From NCBI GenBank assembly GCA_019429225.1, contig JAHYJK010000005.1, forward strand, positions 1 through 54,888: a stretch of DNA of 54,888 nt, written 5' to 3'. The DNA is from Anaerolineaceae bacterium (GTDB taxonomy: Bacteria > Chloroflexota > Anaerolineae > Anaerolineales > Anaerolineaceae). Of this stretch, positions 24,154-33,366 are shown piece by piece; within the stretch, counting starts at the first letter, position 1; the number at the start of each line of letters is the position of its first letter. The notes under the pieces were generated by a model. It was not told where the DNA came from, searched no databases, and worked only from the letters and a program-made list of their open reading frames with translations. The translations under genes were made by a program, and so were the position numbers.

Positions 24154-25239
24154 TTAATTATTTTCTTCTATAGGTAGAACCTGGATGCAGCCTTCCGCAA
24201 AACCAACGGTGACTCTTTCGCCATTCGGGAATAGTTCCATCACATACGGATCGGATTCCACACAGGTCAAAAACTGCCCATTTACTTCAACGTCATATTC
24301 TATCACATCGCCTAGATAAACCCCACGACGAATGACACCGGGGAAGAGTTCACCAGTCTTATTAATACGAATCATTTCAGGGCGGATAATGAGATTAACT
24401 GGTTCCTGTTCTCGAAAATCACGTTGTATATTCAACAATTCCATGACTTCATTAAATACTTTCACAGCCAGTGTCTGCCCACTCTGTTTCTGCGCAATTC
24501 CATGCACAAAATTTGCACGTCCAATGAAATCCGCCACAAAACGGCTATTGGGAAAGCGATACATTTCCACCGGTGTGCCAACCTGTTCAATGATCCCGTT
24601 ATTCATAACCACAATCCGGTCGGATAATGTCATGGCTTCGATCTGATCATGGGTCACATACACACTCGTGATATTCAATTCCTTCTGAATACGGCGGATT
24701 TCAAAGCGCATTTCCTCGCGCAACTTGGCATCCAGGTTGGAAAGTGGTTCGTCCATCAATAATACTTTGGGTTCCATAATCAATGCTCTGGCCAATGCAA
24801 CTCGCTGCTGTTGCCCACCCGAAAGCTGCGTGGGCGCTCTGTCTCCATATCCCTGTAATTGAACCAGATCCAGCACCCTGTTCACGCGCTCCTCAATCAC
24901 AGCCCTGGGCAAGCGTTGCACATTCAGGCCATAAGCAATATTCTCAAATACATCCAGGTGCGGAAAAATGGCGTAACTCTGGAAGACCATCGACATATCA
25001 CGTCTGTGAGGTGGCAACATATTAATTTCATTGCCATCCAGAACGATCTGTCCCTCAGTTGGAAATTCAAACCCGGCAATCATCCTCAAGGTGGTGGTTT
25101 TTCCACAGCCACTGGGGCCTAATAATGTAATCAGTTCGCCTTTTTCGATATCCAGATTGACATTATAGACAGCGGTCACTTCGCCCACGCCGCCGCGAGC
25201 CGGGAATATTTTTGTAATATTTTCTAAAGTTAAGTACAT
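24154..25239 (-). CDS. ABC transporter ATP-binding protein, Fe(III)/polyamine type (FbpC/PotA-like)
   Basis: A 361-residue ATPase. Walker A GPSGCGKTT is at 41-49, the Q loop is in 'MVFQSYAIFPHL', the signature LSGGQ is at 139-143, Walker B 'LLMDEPLSNLD' starts at about 160 and the H loop is in 'YVTHDQ'. The C-terminal TOBE-type domain (about 240-355) is typical of the iron, spermidine and sugar importer class. The ribosome site is GGAGAGGGAC. It lies 18 bases after the permease stop and powers uptake with that permease and the lipoprotein at 27584-28639. Confidence 0.92.
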   Translation of the reverse strand: MYLTLENITKIFPARGGVGEVTAVYNVNLDIEKGELITLLGPSGCGKTTTLRMIAGFEFPTEGQIVLDGNEINMLPPHRRDMSMVFQSYAIFPHLDVFENIAYGLNVQRLPRAVIEERVNRVLDLVQLQGYGDRAPTQLSGGQQQRVALARALIMEPKVLLMDEPLSNLDAKLREEMRFEIRRIQKELNITSVYVTHDQIEAMTLSDRIVVMNNGIIEQVGTPVEMYRFPNSRFVADFIGRANFVHGIAQKQSGQTLAVKVFNEVMELLNIQRDFREQEPVNLIIRPEMIRINKTGELFPGVIRRGVYLGDVIEYDVEVNGQFLTCVESDPYVMELFPNGERVTVGFAEGCIQVLPIEENN

Positions 25240-25257
25240 AAGTCCCTCTCCGGTAAT

Positions 25258-27525
25258 TTAAAATCCCTGGCTCATATCTACAGAGCCTCTACCTTTAAAT
25301 AGTTTATTGACAAGCAAGTTAAGCACAAAAATGGCGATCAAAACAAAAATGATGATCACGGTTGAGTACGCCGCTGCGATGCTGACACCCCCTTGCTCCC
25401 ACTCACTCAGGATGGAGGCGGTCACAATCCTCCATTTGGCTGAGATCAGGAAAATGATAGCAGAGACACTGGTCATATGCCGGGTAAAACTGAAGACCAA
25501 CCCGGCGAATAAAGCCGGTAAGATCAACGGCAAGGTCACTTTCCGGAATGTGTATTGAGAATCAGCCCCCAGAATATTGGAAGCCTCTTCAATGGAGGGG
25601 TCAATTTGCTGCAAAGCCGCCACACCCGAGCGTACGGATGCTGGTACAGAGCGCACAATAAAGGCACCCATGATAATATAAGCACCACCCACCATGGCGA
25701 ATGGAACTCCTACAAACATCAGTGCACATGGTACAGCCAGCGTCAAAATGCCAATGACGATTCGGGGTGTTTTTCTGCTCAAATTTTGTAGTAATAACAC
25801 ACCTGCAAACACCAACGCAATTGCCAGGAGCGCTGGTGTGGGTTGCACAAGCACCTTGATGTGATCTGATGCCTGGAAAATCGCATTACTCCAAAAACCA
25901 CGCTCCAGAGAACGACTGAAATCAGCAATTGGTTTGGATATCATCACAGCCCAATTGGTGGACATCACATAAATTCCCAGCACTGCCAGAACCAATGGTT
26001 TTCGAAATATCTTCTGGGTTATCATCATATAGATAGCCACCACCAGGTAGAATCCTCCCAGGATGTAATACATATAGGGTTCATATACCTGATTCAGTGC
26101 CACGCCAGCCGCCGTACCCACCAGGAGAATGATGATCTTTTCCCAACGCGTCTTTCCAACCACCGATGCAAAAAATAATGCCATGACCGCATAAATCGCA
26201 ATTGCTAATGCCAGAGGGGGCTTATTGAATGCCATCACAAATCCAATGCCCAGAATGGTGCCGGGGACTGCTCCCCCCAGATTAGAGGTGAAATCCAGCA
26301 CCGATTTTCCGGTGAAGTTTTTCCGCACCACCAGCCAGGCGATGATCATACCCAGAATGGCTGCGAAGGGTGTCGCCAGCGCGCTCAGGAATGTGGTATC
26401 CAGGATCGCTTCCACACCGCGCGTGAGAGTCATTTCCCAATGACGCAAGGTGGGCGTGAAATCCACTCCCCAGGCAGTGCTGAAGGATCCATACACAATG
26501 GTTAAATATAAAAGCAGAATAAAGGCGATCATTGCATACGCTGCAATATTAAAAATCCAGCGAATGATGGGATCTTTTTCTAAAATGATGGATCCGGCTG
26601 GTTTTCCGGTTACGGAGATATATGTGCGCCGATTTACGTAATAACGCTGAACAAGAAAAATTACCAGGGTGGGAATCATCAACACAAAGGATAAAGCGCT
26701 GGCTTTCTGATAGTTGTATTCACCAATGACCGCCAGGAAGATTTGAGCAGAGAGGACCGTGCGGTTACCCGACAGGAATAACGGGTTCCCTAAATCTGCC
26801 AGCGATTCAACAAAGAGTAATAAGAACGAAGCAGCAATTCCTGGAATCAGAAGAGGCAGTGTAATGGTGCGAAACAGGTGAAACCGACCAGCACCCAGGC
26901 TGGATGCCGCTTCCTCAATGGCTGGATTCAAACGCTCCAACATAGCCCGTAGAATCAGGTACGAAACAGAAAAGAACGTGATCGTCTGTACGAGCACCAA
27001 ACCATCCAGGCCATAAACGTCATTCATTCCCTGCACAAAAGTAATCCCCAGAAATCTTTTGGTGATCAGTCCATTGCGGCCAAACAACAAAATCGTGGAG
27101 AGCGCTAATGCAAACGGGGGAGATACCGTTGGAACCAATGCGAGCCAATGAACGTATTTTTTCCCGGGGATATTACAACGCACTACTGCAAACGCAAAGA
27201 TGAAACCGACTAATGTGCCTGCAGTCGCTGTCAATAAACCCATTAACATGGTGTCTAAAAAGGCTTTTCGTAAAGCCGGACCATAATAATCATCAAAATA
27301 ACGCGCGAAGTAGGTGACATCAAATGCACCTTCTTTAGAAATAAAACCCCCGGATACGGAGCGGAATAAAGGGAATACAATAAAAACAAAAATAAAAATG
27401 CCAGCTAATAACAAACTCATGAAGAGAACCGGATCTCTTCCGATGAGGGTAAATTCTCGAATACGATGAATGATGGCTGAGGTTTTTGGGGGTGCTTTTT
27501 GTGTCCTGGTTGGGGAATTTTGCAT
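25258..27525 (-). CDS. Fused double-domain ABC permease, Fe(III)-type (FbpB-like), with extra membrane segment
   Basis: A 755-residue protein with two permease domains. EAA-loop motifs occur at about 204 (EEAASSLGAG) and 646 (EEASNILGAD), as in FbpB/AfuB-type iron permeases. Those are usually about 500-560 residues. The excess is mostly a hydrophobic insert at about residues 437-605, placed inside the second permease domain. It starts after 'GTILGIGFVMAFNKPP', the domain resumes at 'FVGVPFAMVGGAY', and the insert is predicted to form five or six helices. The gene lies between the binding lipoprotein and the ATPase on one transcript. Substrate is most likely ferric iron, but phosphonate or thiamine relatives share this architecture. 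Confidence 0.88.
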   Translation of the reverse strand: MQNSPTRTQKAPPKTSAIIHRIREFTLIGRDPVLFMSLLLAGIFIFVFIVFPLFRSVSGGFISKEGAFDVTYFARYFDDYYGPALRKAFLDTMLMGLLTATAGTLVGFIFAFAVVRCNIPGKKYVHWLALVPTVSPPFALALSTILLFGRNGLITKRFLGITFVQGMNDVYGLDGLVLVQTITFFSVSYLILRAMLERLNPAIEEAASSLGAGRFHLFRTITLPLLIPGIAASFLLLFVESLADLGNPLFLSGNRTVLSAQIFLAVIGEYNYQKASALSFVLMIPTLVIFLVQRYYVNRRTYISVTGKPAGSIILEKDPIIRWIFNIAAYAMIAFILLLYLTIVYGSFSTAWGVDFTPTLRHWEMTLTRGVEAILDTTFLSALATPFAAILGMIIAWLVVRKNFTGKSVLDFTSNLGGAVPGTILGIGFVMAFNKPPLALAIAIYAVMALFFASVVGKTRWEKIIILLVGTAAGVALNQVYEPYMYYILGGFYLVVAIYMMITQKIFRKPLVLAVLGIYVMSTNWAVMISKPIADFSRSLERGFWSNAIFQASDHIKVLVQPTPALLAIALVFAGVLLLQNLSRKTPRIVIGILTLAVPCALMFVGVPFAMVGGAYIIMGAFIVRSVPASVRSGVAALQQIDPSIEEASNILGADSQYTFRKVTLPLILPALFAGLVFSFTRHMTSVSAIIFLISAKWRIVTASILSEWEQGGVSIAAAYSTVIIIFVLIAIFVLNLLVNKLFKGRGSVDMSQGF

Positions 27526-27583
27526 GATCCATCCAATTTATCATACAGGGCGGCAAAAGCCGCCCTGTATTTCATTCAATATT

Positions 27584-28639
27584 TTATTGTTTCAGGTTTT
27601 CAGCATTCTGAATTTCGTTGGTGAATTTATCCACGAATTCTGTCTTATGGGTACCTGCCCAAATGAAGTCGTAATCAATCAGATTGACTTCCAGTAATTC
27701 TGGGTGAGAGAGTTCAACACCATTGACAGTCGGAGCCTGGTAGGCCGCATATTTGGGTCCGAGTGCCTGACCTTCAGGTGAAATTGCCCAGTCGAACCAC
27801 AGTTTGGCTGCCTGCATATGCTTGGCACCCTTCAAAATACCCTGTCCGCCAATTTCATAACCGGTGCCTTCTGCTGGGAAACTCAAGACCAATGGCATTT
27901 TATTATTTTCGATTTCATTGACGGTATCATGTGAGAACACAATCGCCACGGCGGCTTCACCCTGACCAACAAATTTGGCGGGGGCAGCACCACTTTTGGT
28001 AAATTGAGCTACCTGGCCGGCATACTTCTGGATATATTCCCAACCAGCTTCTTGACCACGGATCTGGAGGATGGTGGCTAAAGCGGTGTAAGAAGTACCC
28101 GAAGTGGAGGGGTGAGCCACCATAACCTGGCCTTTGAATTCTGGTTTCAAGAGATCATCCCAGGATGTTGGAGCTTCCACACCCGGATTGGCTTCCAACC
28201 AGTTTTTATTGGTAGCAAAGCCCAGGCTACCCACATATACACCCACCCAGTAATTATCAACATCCTTCATTAATTTCGGATCGCGGATATTGCCATAATT
28301 GGGTGAATCGTATTGTTCCAATAAGCCTTTTCCCTTGGCAGCCACAAAACTATCGATCGGGCCACCCCACCAGATATCAAATGTGGGATTATCTTTCTCA
28401 GCTTCCACACGGGCTAATGCTTCACCGGATGACATACGCACATAATTCACGGTGATGCCATACAGTGCTTCAAATTCCTGTTTCATACCCTGGCACCATT
28501 GTTCCTGGGGGGTACAGAGCACATTCAGCTCAGTGTCAGTAATAACATCTGCCGCTGGTTCGACTTCTGCTGGTTGGCAAGCCGTCAAGACTGTTGCAAT
28601 CAACAGAGTCAGGAATAGAATAAAACTTATTTTTTTCAT
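27584..28639 (-). CDS. ABC substrate-binding lipoprotein, Fe(III)-type (FbpA-like)
   Basis: I start it at ATG 28639, directly after a GGAGGAGAAAAA ribosome site; the in-frame ATG at 28735 lacks one and would bury the signal peptide. The 351-residue product has lipobox LTAC (Cys21). It has a two-lobed periplasmic-binding fold with 'CTPQEQWCQGMKQEFE', 'NPTFDIWWGGP', the hinge region 'WDDLLKPEFKGQVMVAHPS' and 'DWAISPEGQALGPKYAAYQ'. These match the class binding iron(III), 2-aminoethylphosphonate or similar anions. First gene of the minus-strand importer operon; the upstream gap 28640-28925 is divergent with the MFS gene. Confidence 0.88.
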   Translation of the reverse strand: MKKISFILFLTLLIATVLTACQPAEVEPAADVITDTELNVLCTPQEQWCQGMKQEFEALYGITVNYVRMSSGEALARVEAEKDNPTFDIWWGGPIDSFVAAKGKGLLEQYDSPNYGNIRDPKLMKDVDNYWVGVYVGSLGFATNKNWLEANPGVEAPTSWDDLLKPEFKGQVMVAHPSTSGTSYTALATILQIRGQEAGWEYIQKYAGQVAQFTKSGAAPAKFVGQGEAAVAIVFSHDTVNEIENNKMPLVLSFPAEGTGYEIGGQGILKGAKHMQAAKLWFDWAISPEGQALGPKYAAYQAPTVNGVELSHPELLEVNLIDYDFIWAGTHKTEFVDKFTNEIQNAENLKQ

Positions 28640-28878
28640 TTTTTCTCCTCCGAATTTGGTTTTGGCACGGATGCCTGGAAATTCTTCAATAATGAATTGA
28701 AGACTAACGACAATTCTATTATATAGATTTAACATTGAAAGTATATAGAAAACAAACTGCGAATTTATAGAAATCTCATAAATTTCTGATAGAAAACGAT
28801 TTCATGCCTTGATGTAATTGAAAGAAATTTCTCAGGATTTATGGATATGTGTTCAATAGATTCAGTGTACAATACAAC

Positions 28879-28908
28879 TTGATATAAAATTCATAGTTTT
28901 GTGATACT
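28879..28908 (+). promoter_or_regulatory. Possible promoter of the tandem MFS genes
   Basis: TTGATA (28879-28884) and, 18 bp later, GATACT (28903-28908) preceded by TGT as an extended -10. The ATG follows 17 bases further. Moderate matches only; the rest of the gap 28640-28925 is AT-rich without other clear signals. Confidence 0.3.
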
Positions 28909-28925
28909 TAACACCACCTGCAATC

Positions 28926-30101
28926 ATGAGCAAATCCAGCTTCCTTAAACCAACCATTCTCTCGTTATCTTTTCTGTCGATTCTCTCCGGGGCAGCAGTC
29001 TCCCCGGCACTGGGAAGAATTCAGCAAGCATTTCCTGAAGCCAGCCCATTAGCCATCCAGATGATTCTGACCCTGACACCCTTGTTTATCATCCCTTTCA
29101 GTCTGTTAACCGGACGTTTTTCATTGATCTTTCGCAAACGCCACATTTTGTTTGTTGGATTGATCATTTATTTGCTGGCTGGTGTGGGTGCCGGGTTCAT
29201 GAACAACATGACCATGATTCTGGCCATGCGTGCTTTGCTGGGTGTGGGAACAGGCCTGATTTCCGCGCTTTCTCTTTCCTTGATTGCTGATTTTTATCAT
29301 GGGGATGAACGCTCCAACACCATGGGACAGTCTTCAGCCGTTGCCACCATGGGAGGAATCGTGCTGACTTTGTTATCCGGTTGGCTGGCATTATTCAGCT
29401 GGCGTTTTGCTTTTGGCGCTTATCTGGTAAGTCTGATCGCCTTGATAATGGTTTATTTCTTCTTGCCAGAACCACCCATCTCAAGACAATATTTATCTAC
29501 AAAACCTGGCAAGTTGCCTCTCGGAGTTTTTGGCATGGGATTTCTGACAATTTTGTTGATGATCGTCTTCTATTTAATCCCAACTCAGATCGCGCTCTTC
29601 ATTCAAAATACCGGCATCGGAGATGCAGGGCAAAGTGGCATCAGCATCGCTACCATGAACCTGGCAGCCTTTATTGTTGGGCTGGCGTTTGGACGCATCC
29701 GGAAATTATTAAAATCCTTGTCCACATTAATTGGCCTTGTATTCCTGGGAGGTGGTTTGATTGCCCTCAATTTTGTTCTTTCATTTCCGGCCGTACTGGT
29801 TTCCCTCTTTTTTGCGGGTATGGGAATCGGCAGCTTAATGCCAACCATCTTTCTGGCCACTGCCAATCTGGTCCCGGATGAATTAAACGGTCCGGCTCTA
29901 TCCATCACCAATAGCAGTTTATATCTGGGGCAATTTATCTCACCGCTATTTTTCTCAGCACTCGCTTCTTTATTCAATTATCAGGATGTAAAGGTTAATT
30001 TTTTTGCTGGTGGCATGCTCACATTGCTAGCCGCTTTGATATTTATCGTCTGGATATGGGTTCGCAAACGCCAAACCCCTTCTGAAACAACTTCTTCATA
30101 A
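28926..30101 (+). CDS. MFS transporter, first of a tandem pair
   Basis: A 391-residue, 12-helix major-facilitator permease. It has 'GAAVSPALGRIQQAFP' in helix 1, a loop 2-3 basic motif shortened to 'GRFSLIFRKRHIL', and the helix 5 motif 'GWLALFSWRFAFGAY', which is typical of proton-coupled drug or metabolite antiporters. The next gene is a clear paralogue, 25 bases downstream. The substrate cannot be read from the sequence. Start chosen at ATG 28926 for lack of a better one; the ribosome site is weak. Confidence 0.85.
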   Translation: MSKSSFLKPTILSLSFLSILSGAAVSPALGRIQQAFPEASPLAIQMILTLTPLFIIPFSLLTGRFSLIFRKRHILFVGLIIYLLAGVGAGFMNNMTMILAMRALLGVGTGLISALSLSLIADFYHGDERSNTMGQSSAVATMGGIVLTLLSGWLALFSWRFAFGAYLVSLIALIMVYFFLPEPPISRQYLSTKPGKLPLGVFGMGFLTILLMIVFYLIPTQIALFIQNTGIGDAGQSGISIATMNLAAFIVGLAFGRIRKLLKSLSTLIGLVFLGGGLIALNFVLSFPAVLVSLFFAGMGIGSLMPTIFLATANLVPDELNGPALSITNSSLYLGQFISPLFFSALASLFNYQDVKVNFFAGGMLTLLAALIFIVWIWVRKRQTPSETTSS

Positions 30102-30126
30102 AATACATACAACAACTGGTAATCAT

Positions 30127-31308
30127 TTGAATTCTTCCTCTTCACAATCTTCTCGTTCTCTCTCGCTGGCTGTGCTTTCATTATCCATCCTGGCTGTATT
30201 GGCTGTCACCGCAGTTGCCCCGGCATTAGGTCGCATTCAGCTCTCATTCCCGCAAGCCAGTAAGCTGCAATTGCAAATGATGTTGAATTTTCCAGCTCTA
30301 TTTTTGATCCCCTTCAGTTTACTTTCCGGTCAATTAACCTTGCGCTTTAAAAAGCGTCATATTCTCTTAACTGGATTGGCGATCTATTTTCTGTCTGGAG
30401 TTGGGTCTGCTTTCATTAAGGACTTCACGGTTTTTATGGTGCTAAGGGCCTTTTTGGGTATCGGCATGGGTATGGTCACTCCTTTATCGTTCTCGTTGAT
30501 TGCTGATCTATTCTCAGGCGATAAAAGAGCCAAATTAATGGGTTTTTCTTCAGCCGTGGCAACATCCAGCGCCATTTTGATGTCATTGATCTCCGGCTGG
30601 CTGGCGCTTTATAACTGGCGCTATGCTTTGGGAGCTTATGGGATCAGCCTGTTTGTTTTCATCATGGTCTATTTTTATTTACCGGAACCGCAATCCTCAG
30701 ATCAAGCGGTTAAACAGGCGAAATTACCCATACTGGTATACGCTATTGTTTTATTTAATATGTTTTCGATCGTAATCTTTAACTTGATATCCAACCAGAT
30801 GGCATTTTACCTGAAGGACACCAACCTGGGAGATTCAGCGGAAAGTGGCATTGCGATTGCCGCATATCAGGGAGCGCAATTCCTTGTCGCGCTCATTTTT
30901 GATAAAATATATCGGGGACTTAAAAACAACACCGTCCTATTTGGATTGGGTGTTTCGGTCATCGGATTTATTATCCTTTTTTCAGCCAACAGTTTATGGA
31001 TGATCGTCCTAGCGGTCTTTATCACTGGCCTGGGGATCGGCACCCTGGTGCCCTTCAACGCCCTCACCATTTCCAATCAGGTGACCCCGGATTTAAGCGG
31101 CTGGGCATTATCCCTCAACACCAGTGCCCTCTTTGCCGGTCAATTTATTTCCCCATTCCTCTTTTCACTCATCAGTACCATTTTTGGATTCTCATCCGTT
31201 CGTTTTTACTTTCTTTCCGCAGCTGTCATGTGTGCAATCGTAGCGTTGATTATTTTTTCTGCAAAAATTAACTACAGACGAAATACGCTGGGAAAGACTG
31301 TTGTTTGA
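30127..31308 (+). CDS. MFS transporter, second of a tandem pair
   Basis: A 393-residue, 12-helix permease that aligns with its upstream neighbour throughout ('APALGRIQLSFPQASKLQLQ', 'RFKKRHILLTGLAIYFLSG', 'GWLALYNWRYALGAYG'), so the pair arose by tandem duplication and has diverged considerably. The start is TTG 30127, with a Ser-rich N-terminus and little ribosome-site support. Probably co-transcribed with the first. Substrate unknown; antiporter-type export is the family default. Confidence 0.84.
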   Translation: MNSSSSQSSRSLSLAVLSLSILAVLAVTAVAPALGRIQLSFPQASKLQLQMMLNFPALFLIPFSLLSGQLTLRFKKRHILLTGLAIYFLSGVGSAFIKDFTVFMVLRAFLGIGMGMVTPLSFSLIADLFSGDKRAKLMGFSSAVATSSAILMSLISGWLALYNWRYALGAYGISLFVFIMVYFYLPEPQSSDQAVKQAKLPILVYAIVLFNMFSIVIFNLISNQMAFYLKDTNLGDSAESGIAIAAYQGAQFLVALIFDKIYRGLKNNTVLFGLGVSVIGFIILFSANSLWMIVLAVFITGLGIGTLVPFNALTISNQVTPDLSGWALSLNTSALFAGQFISPFLFSLISTIFGFSSVRFYFLSAAVMCAIVALIIFSAKINYRRNTLGKTVV

Positions 31309-31375
31309 TTCAAAAATTTAACCAATCGCTCCCTCTCCTCTGTTGGAATATTTTCAATAATATGCAATAATATGA

Positions 31376-31392
31376 TTGTAAAAAATTAACAA
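31376..31392 (+). promoter_or_regulatory. Possible Rex/Crp-Fnr-like operator upstream of nrfHA
   Basis: TTGTAAAAAATTAACAA is an imperfect palindrome with a perfect TTAACAA right half, as in Rex sites (TTGTTAANNNNTTAACAA), but one base short on the left. It lies 50 bases before nrfH, a sensible place for redox control of nitrite respiration. Weak evidence. Confidence 0.25.
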
Positions 31393-31442
31393 TCCTATTT
31401 TCAACTCCACAGATAACCACATACAAACGAGGGAAAAGGCCT

Positions 31443-31919
31443 ATGAGGGTAGCTATTGTTATCAGTATTGCAGCTTTACTTATTGTTGCAGGAGCGTTAA
31501 TGGTGGCAACTGATTTTACTGCCTACCTGGGTAGTAACCCGGTCACCTGTAATAATTGCCACCTGATGGATGCTGCCTACGAAGGCTGGTATCACGCTGC
31601 GCATTCCTCCTGGGCAACCTGTGTGGATTGTCATGCTCCCCATGCATTTGTGCCCAAATACCTTTTCAAGGCATATTCCGGATACCGCCATGTAACCGGT
31701 TTTTTGTTCAAGGAGCATCCTACGATCCTGCGCGCCATTCCGCTATCCAAAGACATTATCCATGAAAATTGTATTGGCTGCCATGAAACAGCTGTAGAAG
31801 ACATTGCCTTTGGTGCAATGGATGAGGGACGCTATTGCTTTGATTGTCATCGCACCATTGCCCACGGTGAACGCGGAATATCCATATTACCTTATCGAGA
31901 TCAGGAGACAGATAGATGA
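31443..31919 (+). CDS. nrfH: Cytochrome c nitrite reductase small subunit (NrfH/NapC type)
   Basis: A 158-residue tetraheme quinol dehydrogenase: one N-terminal membrane anchor (about 3-25), then four CxxCH haem sites (CNNCH, CVDCH, CIGCH, CFDCH). NrfH takes electrons from menaquinol and hands them to NrfA outside the membrane. The length and haem count fit the family. The ribosome site GAGGGAAAAGG precedes ATG 31443, and the stop overlaps the nrfA start by four bases. Confidence 0.95.
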   Translation: MRVAIVISIAALLIVAGALMVATDFTAYLGSNPVTCNNCHLMDAAYEGWYHAAHSSWATCVDCHAPHAFVPKYLFKAYSGYRHVTGFLFKEHPTILRAIPLSKDIIHENCIGCHETAVEDIAFGAMDEGRYCFDCHRTIAHGERGISILPYRDQETDR

Positions 31920-33223
31920 TAAAAAAGATTTCACCCATTACGATTTTGAGTGTAACAATTGCCATACTGGTAGTCGCTGTGATCGGGTTGTTATGGTTCA
32001 TCCAATCACAACCGGATCCCATTCGAGGTATTCCGCCGTTGACAGACATCTCTCCCATGGAACCCGATTCTTCCGTCTGGGGTGTTAATTTTCCCAATCA
32101 GTATTCCACATTTTTATTAACGGCTGAAAACAACACTCGCACTGCATTTGCCGGGTCACAGCCATTCCAGAAGCTGGAGTGGGATCCGCGCCTGGTGACA
32201 CTCTGGGTCAATTACGGATTCAGTAAAGATTATAAAGAAGATCGTGGTCATATGCATTCCATAACAGATGTTGAGGAAACCTTGCGAACGACGGACACCT
32301 CCGCTGGCACCTGTTATTCCTGTAAAAGCGCTAATAATATTGAACTATGGAATGAGATGGGAGCAGCCAAATTTGCCAGCACACCATTCGGTGTTCTTGG
32401 AAAACAAATCACTGAACCCATCGGATGTGTAAACTGTCATGATTCCACCAGTATGCGATTGGTCGTCACCAACCCGGCTTTGGAAAATGCATTGGAGGAG
32501 CAAGGAAAGGATTGGCGCACTTTTTCGAGGCAGGAGATGCGTTCCCTGGTTTGTGCCAATTGCCATGTTGAATATTATTTTGCCGGGGAAGGCAATCTAT
32601 TGACGTTCCCATGGGATAATGGCACCAAAATTGAGGAAATTGCTGCCTACTACCAGGAGATAGAATTTAGTGATTGGGTACACGCTGAATCCGGGGCAAA
32701 TATGATCAAGATGCAACATCCAGATTACGAACTCTTCACCGCGGATAGCACCCACTACAAAGCCGGTGTTGCCTGTGCCGATTGCCATATGCCTTACACC
32801 AAAGATGGAGCTGCCAAGTTCTCCAACCACAATATGCGTAGCCCATTGATCGAGCCAGAAGCCACATGCGGCACATGCCACACCAGCGTAACTTACGTAA
32901 CCGAGCGCGTTGCGATCATTCAACAGCAAGTATGGGACACGATGGATGCAACTGAAGATGCACTCGTAGACGCGATCAATACAATAGCAACTGCATCCGA
33001 GGTTGCGGGGGTGGATCCAGAATTGTTGGCCGAAGCACGTAATTTGCACCGCGAATCACAATTGCGTTGGGACTTCATCTCCGCCGAAAGCAGCATGGGC
33101 TTCCACAATCCTTCCGAAGCCTTACGCATTCTGGCTGTCGCCACCGATTTAGCCCGTCAGGCGCAACTCAAAGCCATCGAAGCCACCGGGCAGGGATTGG
33201 ATATTCAGGTAAGGACACCATAA
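31916..33223 (+). CDS. nrfA: Ammonia-forming cytochrome c nitrite reductase catalytic subunit
   Basis: A 435-residue pentahaem enzyme that reduces nitrite to ammonium with six electrons. An N-terminal hydrophobic helix acts as signal or anchor. The active-site haem is bound by the special CxxCK motif, Cys133-Cys136-Lys137 (CYSCK), followed by four CxxCH sites (CVNCH, CANCH, CADCH, CGTCH). 'KAGVACADCHMPYTKDG' and 'NHNMRSPL' carry the expected calcium and distal-His surroundings. Translationally coupled to nrfH. It allows nitrite detoxification or respiration (DNRA), consistent with an anaerobe. A strong terminator follows. Confidence 0.96.
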   Translation: MIKKISPITILSVTIAILVVAVIGLLWFIQSQPDPIRGIPPLTDISPMEPDSSVWGVNFPNQYSTFLLTAENNTRTAFAGSQPFQKLEWDPRLVTLWVNYGFSKDYKEDRGHMHSITDVEETLRTTDTSAGTCYSCKSANNIELWNEMGAAKFASTPFGVLGKQITEPIGCVNCHDSTSMRLVVTNPALENALEEQGKDWRTFSRQEMRSLVCANCHVEYYFAGEGNLLTFPWDNGTKIEEIAAYYQEIEFSDWVHAESGANMIKMQHPDYELFTADSTHYKAGVACADCHMPYTKDGAAKFSNHNMRSPLIEPEATCGTCHTSVTYVTERVAIIQQQVWDTMDATEDALVDAINTIATASEVAGVDPELLAEARNLHRESQLRWDFISAESSMGFHNPSEALRILAVATDLARQAQLKAIEATGQGLDIQVRTP

Positions 33224-33247
33224 TCATCCAACCCCTTTGACTTACTC

Positions 33248-33286
33248 AAAAACACCGCTTATCGCCTTTAGCGGTGTTTTTATTTT
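33248..33286 (+). terminator. Intrinsic terminator after nrfHA
   Basis: AACACCGCT (33251-33259) pairs with AGCGGTGTT (33270-33278), extended by A-T pairs, around a ten-base loop, and runs into TTTTTATTTT. It lies 25 bases after the nrfA stop. Confidence 0.85.
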
Positions 33287-33366
33287 CTATAAATCTCTTT
33301 GGGAAAACAAAGGTAAAATTACAGGAGAAGACTCTGAGTAGAATTTTTAACCAGGATGGAACCCTT

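Noticed and set aside
28640-28925. Riboswitch or structured RNA upstream of the iron-type importer
   Set aside because: The gap is simply AT-rich; I see no conserved stems or known riboswitch core.
33274-33366. Longer start (GTG 33274) for the membrane protein after nrfA
   Set aside because: It lies within the nrfHA terminator hairpin and has no ribosome site; ATG 33367 is more credible.
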